This document shows, piece after piece, positions 12,901 through 24,900 of a DNA stretch of 60,000 nt. Made by a program: the position numbers and the translations under genes. Source of the stretch: Owenia fusiformis (Eukaryota > Annelida > Polychaeta > Sabellida > Oweniidae). Under the pieces are notes generated by a model. That model had not been told where the DNA came from. It was given only the letters and a program-made list of their open reading frames with translations, and ran no database searches. The DNA is taken from NCBI GenBank assembly GCA_903813345.2, contig CAIIXF020000008.1:23174822-23234821 (forward strand). The letters run 5' to 3'. Position 1 is the stretch's first letter; each line of letters starts with the position of its first letter.

Positions 12901-15900
12901 AAAAAAATAAACAAGAAAAAATCTTACCATTGCATCTCATATGGTCGTTTTTTAGTCCTTTTTTCAATGTTGTTCACTTGAACAATACCCTAGGTACGCT
13001 AGGTATATCAAAAGTTGTCCATATCTACCGATTTAAATAACATACTTACGATTAATTACGACAAAAATTGAAATATTGTTTATTTTATGTTTCCCGCCAC
13101 ACATTGTTGCAGCACTTTCATTTCCGGTTCTACGGACTGAATTAATCATGGAATTAAAAAATAGACTCAAAAATATTTCATTTAAATTAGATTTATTACT
13201 CATATTCATTCAAATAAAAACAAATGATACACGGAACAATCATTTGTACATAGTTTCACCCTGTTTGTAAGAAAAAACAATGCATTTGACGTCAGGATTC
13301 GCTGTGAAATCGCGAATACGAATACAAATTCGCGCGTCTCAGACTCGTGTAATAATTCGCGAAATCTGAACTCCTAATCGAGCCGAATTCTATAACACCT
13401 TGGCGAGACGATGACTATGTGAGTACTTATCCACACCACTAATACGTAACATGCCTCTTAAAGGCAGAATCAAATCTATGGCGGGTGACAAAATTACAAG
13501 CAACATGTACAATTGACCTACCTATCTATTTCTTACAATCTCAGATACAATATCTCCAAAAATATCTTCGGTATATGATAAATTGGTGAAGTTTTAATGG
13601 ATTCAAAATGCAAAAATGGGTGAAAAATGTTTAAATTCTCCCAAATAATAAGAATGGTAACCATTCTTATAGAAAAATAATACATTATTGTGAAAATATT
13701 TAGTTTTTCTGAAATAAAATGTGCGCTTTAGGGATTTTTAGAAAATAGACATGAAAAGGAATGACATAAGCCAGAAAAATTCTAAAATTAAAACAGTTTT
13801 TTGTTAGGCTGCTCGCTATATCTGATTCTCTCTTTAATTGTTGAATGGTTAAAACTGCTTCAAAATGGTCAATGAAAGTCATATGGCAGGTTTTAAACTT
13901 ATATATGTCACTGAAAGGTTTTTTAAGATCATTCAATGAGTTCCGACAATTTCCGTGAGTCACATAAGTAATATTTTGCACAATATCTAATTATATTGTT
14001 TAATTCTTGTAATTTCTTCAAAATTGACTGAGAATAAATTATGACTTCAACAAAAGGCTAGATTTTTCTCTACAAGATGTTATAATATGAGCCAATTTAA
14101 TGTACTGTATATATTAAGGAAAATACAGCCTGTTGCAGGGGTTCACCTTTTTAGACCACCCTGTATATCATATGGAATACAAACTTATCAGTACTTAAAT
14201 ATACATGTATAGAGGTTGAGCTGTACAGGGGCTGAGTTGACTTGGGGTTGAGTTTTACTGGGGCTGAGTTTTACAGGGGTTAAGTTGACTTGGGGTTAAG
14301 TTTTACTGGGGTTGATTTTGACTGGGTCTATGAGGACTTTGGCAAAAGATTTTAATATGTCAATTTTGCTGTTCATGATCTCCTTTATTAAATATTCAGG
14401 CTTTGAAGAATAATGCTCTCTGGTTTGTATTAGAAGGGCAGTAAATTAATAAAATGTAATTCATCTTCAATTTGATTTAGGTTACAATTTAAACAGAGTC
14501 TATCTTTTAGTTGTATCTTTTGCCCATTTTTCTTTTTGTGTCTACCTATTTCAATTTCTAGTTTGTGGTTACTTAGCCTTATTTTGCATAATGCATGTAT
14601 GTTTCTAAGTTTGCTGTTTTTTATCATTAAGAAAGGCTCTTTTTAGTTCAACTTTGAATAAAGAATATGTTCTCAGGCATGATTTTTTTGAGTGATCATT
14701 GATTAGAGCAAGCCATTGGTTTTTGTAAAGAGATCTTAATTTATTTGATACTTTTAGATGAAGCATTAAATATGATTGAATGTCAATAACAGATTTTAAA
14801 TGATTTTCCCACATATCTTGCAAATCACATTCTTTTAAAATGTTTTGGATTTGTGACACCCAAGTATTGCTAGATTTGAAGTTTGTGTTTTAACATGTAA
14901 AAGTTGCTTTAAAAATCTCAATTGTAATTTTTCTATGATCTCAAAACTTTTAGATTGTGCATGTACTTCAGTGAACAAATAATTTATGAATCTGAACAAT
15001 GTAATATAATATTTCAGTACAGTATAGCAATCTCCTAATTATTGAGAATTCTTAGTACCTTTAACTAAATGATATAATAATTGTTAAACCAAAAATAAAA
15101 TTTCTTCAATTTTTTTAATAATATAGCTATACGTTGAACAGATCTCAAATTACTACAAATAACAACATTGGGTGGCCATTTTGGATTTTCAAAGGCTTGG
15201 ACTGAGTGGACTGACTGGACTGGACCAAATTAGACTGGATTGGACTGACTGTTGGATGGAGGGGCTTCACTACATCCCTAACAAAAGGAAGAGGTGCGTT
15301 TATTGGCAAATACCTCTATGGTCAAAATGAATAATTCTTAGGTGTAACATGAAGAATAGAATGTCTTATAACTCTTTGGAAGATATTAAAGTGCTCGGGC
15401 ACACATAAGCTGAGATAGGGGCCATTTAGTTCAGTAAGGTTGTATTGACTTACATGGGACTAGGATATCAGCATATCCCAATAGAGGCCATTGGTTTCTA
15501 TTGATTATCACAAAAATACCCAAAATACACTATGACCTGAATCGATTGCAAACTTAATCATTTTAAAATATGACACAAATGGTTTATCTCGTCAAATGTG
15601 CAAATATGAAGTTTGCAATCGATTCAGGTCATACTTAAAATTAAAAGATTGTACATTTTTTCATCATTTTTTCCCTACAAAATGGCTATAGAAAAATGCT
15701 CCAAAAACAACTTTTACGCTTATCAAAAATCATACAACTTTGTAAAACCAAAGAATATACTATTATATTTCATTATGTAGTAACATATTTGGATAAGATG
15801 TAGGGATGCTTAGGATGCAAATGGATTTTGACAGACACAAAAATACTTCCTGGTTTGGAATCTATGCCTCTACACTTCATGATTGCAATTCCTGACATGA

Positions 15901-18900
15901 AAGCAATATCTACATTTCTAGCTTTATTAATGTCCTATATAATGTTTTTACATTTAAAACATATTGCTATTACAGTTTTACATATTGCACCTAAATTACT
16001 GTAAAATTGGCTTTCGAGCAGAACTTCTACCCCCATAGGGTATATGTGTACAAAATATGAACAAAATCGGGCCAACGGTATTTGAGTTATTGCCCGGACG
16101 GACAGACGGACGGAGGCGTTCCCTATATGTGCAAAATATTTTTCCCGATGAAATATCCTGTCCACTGACATGTTCCTGAGGCTGCATGTCGAGGGAACAT
16201 GTCAGTAGACAGGATATTCCCAAAGGGAAAATTTTTACACTATTTCCATAAAAGCAACTTCAGTGCATAAACTGGATGTAACTACATGTACCACATACAT
16301 GTTTTTTGAAGTATATACTATATATTATACCACTCTAAGTCCGATTACAGTTGTATAACATGGGTCTATAACAATGATATACAGTGGAGAGTGGTATATC
16401 GTCATCGTATACACTCCACCGTATACACTCCAGCGTATACCACTGTAGAAGTGCATTCTGGGAACTAATGAATATTGACCGAAGAACGAGGTGTATGGTT
16501 TGTTACACATGATTTCCTAGAATCAAGTGACGTCATAAATGGTTCCCACATGATTTGCTAGAATCAAGTGACGTCATAAATGGATCGAGATCAACATCGG
16601 CATTACTGAGTTGGCTGTGGGATATTTTTATGGTTTTTATAATTGTTATGATTGTGTTTGAATCAACTGTAATTGAACTTATAGTGGCATAATAAGATTA
16701 TATAATGGTTCAATCTGTATATCGTGCATTTTATACTCTCGTGAGAATATAATATATTCACTCGTTCGCTACGCTCACTTGTGAATATATTATATACCCA
16801 CTCGAGTATAAACACGATATACAGAATGAACCATTATATAACCTCATATTACAAAGTACATGTAGATATATGTCACTAACCTATTTCTAGACTTCAAACT
16901 TGAATGCCTTTCTCTGTCGTCTGTCAATTTACTGTCAACTGGTATTTCATCTCTGGCTTGATCATTTTTTTGTTTTGAGTCTAGTATATATAATGGCCAT
17001 GTTTTTTGGCTTCCTACATCTACTATTGTTTTTTGGTCAAATATGCTATAACCTGAATTTCTTTCCTGATCTTTTAAATCTTTGCTATGCCCTTGATCTC
17101 TAACATTGTAATTTGATCTTTCTGGTTCGCTGTTGTACCATCTATCTGGTCCGCTATAGCTTGATCTCCTTGTATAACTAACTGATCCACTGTTATAGTG
17201 TCTTTGACCTAAGTCTGTGTATCCTACCCTTCTTTCCTGACATTTTGAAACATTGGACATTCGATCAAAACGATTATACCCATACTTCCTGTCTGGACTT
17301 TGTTCTGATTCAATAAGCTCTAAATGTCTTTGCTGACTTCTTGTTTGGTTTTGAACATTATATTCTGATCTTTTTTGATCTATTGGATGATTGCTATAAG
17401 TTTGGTCTGGCCAATTGTAACTTGATTGTCTTTCTAGATGTTGGGTATCATTTTTGTTTAATCCTTTCAAACTTATTTCTTGCCTACCTGAATCATGGTT
17501 AAATCTATCTAATCTGTCATATTCTGACCTTTTCTCTTTGCTTAATGGTTCACTGTAATGTCTTTGATCAAAACCACTAGAATGTGATCTCTGTTTTTCA
17601 AGACTTTTGGAATCATTTTTACATTTAGATTCAGAATAGCCTGACTTTCTTTCTTGACATTTTGAATCATAGTTATGTCTTCGATCTGACTCACTGTGAC
17701 TAGAACTTCTCCTTGGACTCTTGGAACCATCCCTATATCTTGATCCTTTATGTTTAGAACTTTGTCTTCCCCTATAAAATGACAATGGATGGTAAGTTGA
17801 TCTATAAAATCTTGGCTTAAAGAACTGTGCTTTCCCCCTAAAGGTTGATCCTTTAACAGTGAAAACTCTATGAGGTATTCCTCTCACTCTAGGTGACCCT
17901 CTCCATTGACTTGTGTCTCTCCCTTGAAAAGATGACCCTCGAGTTAAACCTTTATCTTGAGTAGGAAGTACATAAAGGGTACCCTTTCCTCTAGTAGATG
18001 CTGCCCCTCGAGTAGATACTACCCTTTGATTAGGTACTGCCTCTAGGGTAGATGCTGCCCCTTGAGAAGTTGTTACCCCTTGGAAAGTTGTCTTCCCTTT
18101 AGTAGATGCTGCCCCTCGAGTAGATACTACCCTTTGATTAAGTACTACCTCTAGGGTAGATGCTGCCCCTTGAGAAGTTGTTGCCCCTTGGGAAGTTGTC
18201 TTCCCTTTAGTAGATGCTGCCCCTCGAGTAGATACTACCCTTTGATTAGGTACTACCTCTAGGGTAGATGCTGCCCCTTGAGAAGTTGTTGCCCCTTGGG
18301 TAGTTGTCTCCCTATTAGTAGATGCTGCTGCTCCCTGAGAACTTGCTACTCCTTGGGTAGTTGTCTCTCTTTTAGTAGATGCTGCTGCTCCCTGAGAACT
18401 TGCTACTCCTTGGGTTGTTGTCTCTCCTTTAGTAGATGGTGTCACTTGAGCTGCTTCTCTTTTTAGCTTGACTAACCTACGTTTGTCTTTCCTTGTTAGT
18501 TTTTGTGAAACTCCCTTTTCTTTTTCTTTAGATTCATCATTTTGTTGATTTTGCTTAATTGTCTGACTCTCCTGATTTACAAGAATTTGTAAATTTGAAT
18601 TTTCAAGCTCCTCAAATAATTTGCTTACTTGTATCTGCTGCTCTTTACAGAATGAAGTTTCCTTCATATTTGCAGCTCAAGTCAGTTTCTAATTATAATA
18701 TTTTCGATTCTCTTGCAGAAAATGTTATAGTTATGTTCACAATGCACTGTTTTCCTACATATATGCTGATATCACACCATTTTGGAAAAGATGCTCTGTT
18801 GATAATTATTATGTAGCACATATATCTAGTGTCACATGCATATTGCTTACAAAAACTATGTTTGTCAAATTATATCACAGGTTCATAGTACAAGTATCAG

Positions 18901-21900
18901 ATATCTTAGCATAGCTAACTTTACATCTTATAGATAAATAACGATCCTTAAGTACTCCCAAAAAAGATAAAACTTTTTTAAAACTTGATATATTGGACTC
19001 TTGACACCTGAATATTTTTGATTGAGTGTTTTATCTCTAAGTATTAACTCAACTTGGTTTAACATAATTTCACAGATACAAACATTGTTCTAATTCAATG
19101 GCTTAGTGTAAGAAGGTTATACTTTTTCCTTTATAGTAACCTTCTATATGAATCCCTCCTCACAATATTTGCAAGACCAAGTGTGAAATCTCAGAATGAG
19201 ATTTATCAAATATATTATAGATCAATAAAGATAATATTATAGACAAATGAAGAGTCTACAATAACAAATTGCAAATTCAGGATACTCAACAGGTTTTGTA
19301 AATTATGGATCATTTTGTTGTCTTGATCAAAATTATACAAAATTGAATGTTTTTGCAGAATCTATATCAATGCAGACACAACATATCGAATTAATCTTCA
19401 CGTGAAACATGGTTTTATGGTACATTAAATGAAATTGATGCTGTCATCATCGGTTTGCTAATTTTACAAGTTAATTGTTTGTTGCATTTTTGATACGCAC
19501 CTTATATGATGAGAAATGTAGAAGCAAATAAAAGCATGGACAGCACAAAAACTGGTTTAAACAATAGAAGTCAAAGTGAACAGTATACAAAAGACTTGAA
19601 AACATTGGAATCAAATATTAATTTGGCACACTAACCTACAGATATTTCTTACATTATACTTGTATAAATGGTCCAATCCAATCTATTTTCCTAAATCCAC
19701 AGACTTAAAGTAAAAATGCATTACCATTAGCAATGAGGGATGTTGAGCTTCAATACTGAACTAAAATAACTACAGTTTGGAGTAGTCAATTTTCTATCAC
19801 CATTTCAAAACCATAGCAGTTTGAACGCCAATATTGTCTAGATGCATCCCCTAAAAATTGTATATTTTACATTTTGTATACTCTCATCCAATGATGGCCT
19901 TGAAAATTCTCTTATTTTTAACATGGAAATCCTAATATTATCAAATCCATGACTCAACATTTATTTATGGTCCAAACTGCAATAATTATTTTTGTGTGGA
20001 AATTATGCAGCCACAGTACGTGAATATCCAAATCATGCAGAAAATATAAACACGATGTATGAGAACCATAAACTAACTGACTTACTTGTTTTTCTGCTCA
20101 ATCTTTATGTGGTGCATCAAGCAAACACTATGATTCTCCAACTCCTGAAATGTTGTGAAATACCAGCATTAGCAATAGCATCAGTAAGTTACAGTGAAAC
20201 CTTTCTAAAGTGAACACTTTTGGCATCAATAACAGGGGTCTCACTTCAATTTCTCACAACAGGCAAAATGAATGAATTCAACAGGCAAAATTATAAGACA
20301 TTTAAACATCAAAACAGTGGCAAAATTCCTCAAAATAATCACCTGCTTCACATAAAACTCCTAAATAATATCTGTTTACTGTTGATGAGTAGGTGTTTCT
20401 CATCTAGCTAACTGTACAGCTGTACAAACTTAGCACAAGGCATTCTCAATTTCGCTAATTCTGAACTTTAACATCAGTACTCACTAGGGATGTATAATTC
20501 TATTAAATATATAATCAAGCCCAATGATACATGTATTTGTTTTTGCTTTCTAATTTTGAAGTCAGAGTCTAAACATGTATTCATTGTATTAAAAAAGTTC
20601 CTTGACTTCTCTGCATGCTTAATTATCTCAAGCTTATGAGGGTCCAACGAGATAATTAAGTCCATCCTCTTATAATACCTTATTTGGAGAAAAGGGGGAG
20701 GGAATAACATTTTCAATCAAATCTTACCCTCTTATTCCCATTGGTTCTACATTTCTATTTTTAAAGTGTACTCTAATGATCCCCAAACATCTAGATACAG
20801 GACAGGAGTACAGTAAAGATAAAACATCATGTGAAGGCTACCACTCGACTTACATTGACTTAAGGTCTCCAGTAGTTATCAGAAATTTACACCAAACACC
20901 ATGTGGATTTTAGAATTTTAAAAGTTAGCATTTTGGAAAGGTCACTGCACAGAATATTTTGGATTTTTCAGAAAATGTGCCAAACATATTGCTTAAATGA
21001 TAGGATCTTTTTTCCTTTTTATGACCATAACTTTTGTTTCAGACAATTTTTCTAATTTTCAAATCACAAGGAGATAGATCAACTATCACGTGAAGATAAA
21101 ATTGATGCATGGATGAAGATATCATATTTTAGCAAACAATTCCCAAACCATCGAATATCACTTTTGAAACCATCGAATATCACTTTTTGAAAGGTGATAT
21201 TCGATGGTTTTAAAAGTGATACTCGATGGTTTCAAAGTGATATTCAATAGTTTTGATTTTTTCAATTTTTTTATTAATTCAGCAAAACGATTCTTTGTAT
21301 ATTTTTTATTTTTTTGGATCTAGTTTTTACGGCTTTCGCATTAAATACAAACCATTTTATTGTTGTAAATATTAATGTTGAAATAAATCTTGTTGAAATT
21401 TATCTGACTATTCAATGTTCGCTGGATAATAATTCCCCATGGGATAAACGGACAATCCTATGGTTTTTCAAAACTATCACTTATATCCACTCATGGATAT
21501 CAGTATCTTCACTCATTCGCTGTGCTCACTCGCAAAAATATCAATATCCACTCATGGATATAAGTGATATTTTTTTAAAGCCATAGAATATTCCTATAAT
21601 ATCCAAATGTAATATTTATCATCTACTCTACTCTAGATTTGCTGATATTAAGGTTCAGCTGGAAAGTAACATTTTGGTAAAAAATTGCTATACCTGCACA
21701 TTATTTTCTGGTACAAAATTAAGTATGAAGGCATGTGTGTATTTCCTTGCTTTTTTCAGGAAAGTATCATTACACTGTCTACTTTTAGTAAACCTGGAAA
21801 CAGGTCAATGGTAGCTCCTGTGTTGTCTGGAAACTTTGAAAGAAAATTAGAAAAAATATCAGAATTTCCTGGAGTTCCCATTGAACGCCTACCAGATATT

Positions 21901-24900
21901 CTTAAAGAAGACAATGTAATGACACTTTCCTGAAAAAAGCAAGGGAATTGATACATGCCTTCATACTTTATTTTGGTCCAGAAAATAACATGTGCAGGTA
22001 AAGCAATATTTTACCAAAATGTTATTCAGATCTAATGTAGTGTAATGTAACCATCTCAAAATGATGGTGAAATCTGAGGCACGAATCAGAAAACAATACC
22101 ATAGTTGTGATCAACTCAAAAATTCCTACAATTTGTTATATTACTCAGTCATCTTGTTACCTGTTTTTACACCAACCCAAATAACTTTTGAACTCGAATA
22201 ATTAATATGAATATCAATTGTGCAAACTGCAACAAGGCTCTTATTGGTTACAATTTATTATTCTATAGCCAATTAATTGTAGCAACAATGACTCAGGTTG
22301 CAGTAATTGACCTATTCTTATACAAGTACACACAATTACGTTCCTTCTTACAATAGTTTCACTTTCACGAAGAATGTCAATGCGCAGGATCGCAAGGTAG
22401 TTCCAATATTTTGTGTTTTCTAGAGCTTCAAAATGCTATTTTCTTCAATAAGTGGATGTTCACTCACATGCATGAAAAACTGGGAAAATATTTCTTCCAA
22501 ATTCCAAATTAAAACACTTCTTTTGAATTTTAGTTACGCGTAATAATACAAATAAAATTACTGACTTTTTCTATCAGATGTGAGTTTCACGGTTACGGAT
22601 CTCTGTGCGTGAGTCGAGAAATATTTTGGGAAAAAAGGAAACGGTGGTGAGTGACTAAAGATTTCACATTCACGATATAAGAATTGTGGTTTGAGTGTAA
22701 GGAACGTAGTTCTCGATGTCAGAACTGATGTTCGCGTTGTCGGAAGTCTAGAAGGCCTGAATGTATAGTTTCCATGGAAAACTGACATAATCTTACATAA
22801 TCTTCATGTGATAGGATTGCTAGTATTTGTATATGTATTTGGTTAAGAAGACCTGATTGATGTGCTTTTACCTTTACATGCCCACCTTGCATTCAGCAGA
22901 AATATTTTACTGATCAATACAGAGGAGTTCAAAAATAACACCCAGCAGTGTTTATCAATAGTAGAGACCTAATAACAATTGTATGCAATGTTTATAAATT
23001 CAATGGCTCATATTGTTCAATGTTAGGAGGATTATTTTAAGTGATAAAAAAATATGAATACTGGGAATGCATCCATGCATTGATAAATCATATACATTTC
23101 AAACATGTTGAAAAGTATGTGGCCCTAAGCTATACCAGGAAATTTACTTCCACATACATATAAATGATATTGGGCTCCCAAAGAGGTTTGTGACAAGATG
23201 ACCTGATCTCTAAAAATGTGAATAAATATGATGCAACTTTTTGCAAAATTTGAAATGTTTGGAACTACTTGAATCTAAAAAATAAGCAATAAAATAATCC
23301 ATAAAATAAGGCACTTGTACAATTTCAAGTAAATGGATATAATGCCTGGGTCATATTTGCTCCGATTCATCGCCCGGCGCCTGGCCATGAATTGAGTAAA
23401 GTGGTGATCATAAATAATAACTAACACTATGAAAAAAGACATTGTGTCACATATGTCATAAATTTTTACCTCAGTGAATTGAGTGCTTTTTTTTCTCCAT
23501 CCCACAACGTACAAACAAGGCATTAACATGACAAAATGTCACCACCTAAAACAATTTGGTCAATTTAAAGCAAGTTGAAAAATACCTCTTTGACTTTTTT
23601 TGACATTGAGAAGGTCATTGAAGGTCAAATGTCAAATGTAAAGTCAGATTTGAACTTCTGAGAACATGTAGATGATTTTGAAAAAAAAATTAAGTAAATT
23701 TGAAGCAAGTTGAAAAAAGACCTTTTTGACCTTGAAAAGGTCATTGAAGGTCAAATGTCAAATCTAAAGTCAGATTTGAACTTCTGAGAACATGTAGATG
23801 ATTTTGAAAAAAAATTAAGTAAATTTGAAGCAAGTTGAAAAAAGACCTTTTTGACCTTGAAAAGGTCATTGAAGGTCAAAGGTCAAAATCAAATCTAAAG
23901 TCAGATTTGAACTTCTGAGAACTTGTAAAGTCAAATTTGAACTTCTGAAAAGATGTAGATGATTTTGAAAAAAAAAATTGGTCAATTTGAAGCAAGTTGA
24001 AAACAGACCTTTTTGACCTTTTTTGACCTTGAGAAGGTCATTAAAGGTCAAATGTCAAATCTAAAGTCAGATTTGAATTTCTGAGAACATGTAGATGATT
24101 TTGAAAAAAAAATTAGTCAATTTGAAGCAAGTTGAAAAAGACCCTTTTGACCTTTTTTGACCTTGAGAAGGTCAAATGTCAAATCTAAAGTCATATTTAA
24201 ATTTCTGAGAACATGTAGATGATTTTGAAAAAAAAATTTAGTCAATTTGAAGCAAGATGAAAAAATACCTTTTTGACCTTTTTGACCTTTTTTGACTTTG
24301 AGAAGGTCATTGAAGGTCAAATGTCAAATCTTAAGTCAAATCTTAAGTCAGATTTGAATTTCTGAGAACACGTAGATGATTTTGAAAAAAAAATTTAGTC
24401 AATTTGAAGCAAGTTGAAAAAATACCTTTTTGACCTTTTTTGACTTTGAGAAGGTCATTGAAGGTCAAATGTCAAATCCTAAGTCAAATCTAAAGTCAGA
24501 TTTGAATTTCTGAGAACACATAGATGATTTTGAAAAAAAAATTTAGTCAATTTGAAGCAAGTTGAAAAAATACCTTTTTGACCTTTTTTGACTTTGAGAA
24601 GGTCATTGAAGGTCAAATGTCAAATCCTAAGTCAAATCTAAAGTCAGATTTGAATTTCTGAGAACATGTAGATGATTTTGAAAAAAAAAATTAGTCAATT
24701 TGAAGCAAGTTGAAAAAAGATCTTTTTGACCTTTTTTGACCTTGAGAAGGTCATTGAAGGTCAAATCTAAAGTCAAATCTAAAGTCATATTTGAATTTCT
24801 GAGAACATGTAGATGATTTTGAAAAAAAAATTTAGTCAATTTGAAGCAAGATGAAAAAATACCTTTTTGACCTTTTTTGACTTTGAGAAGGTCATTGAAG

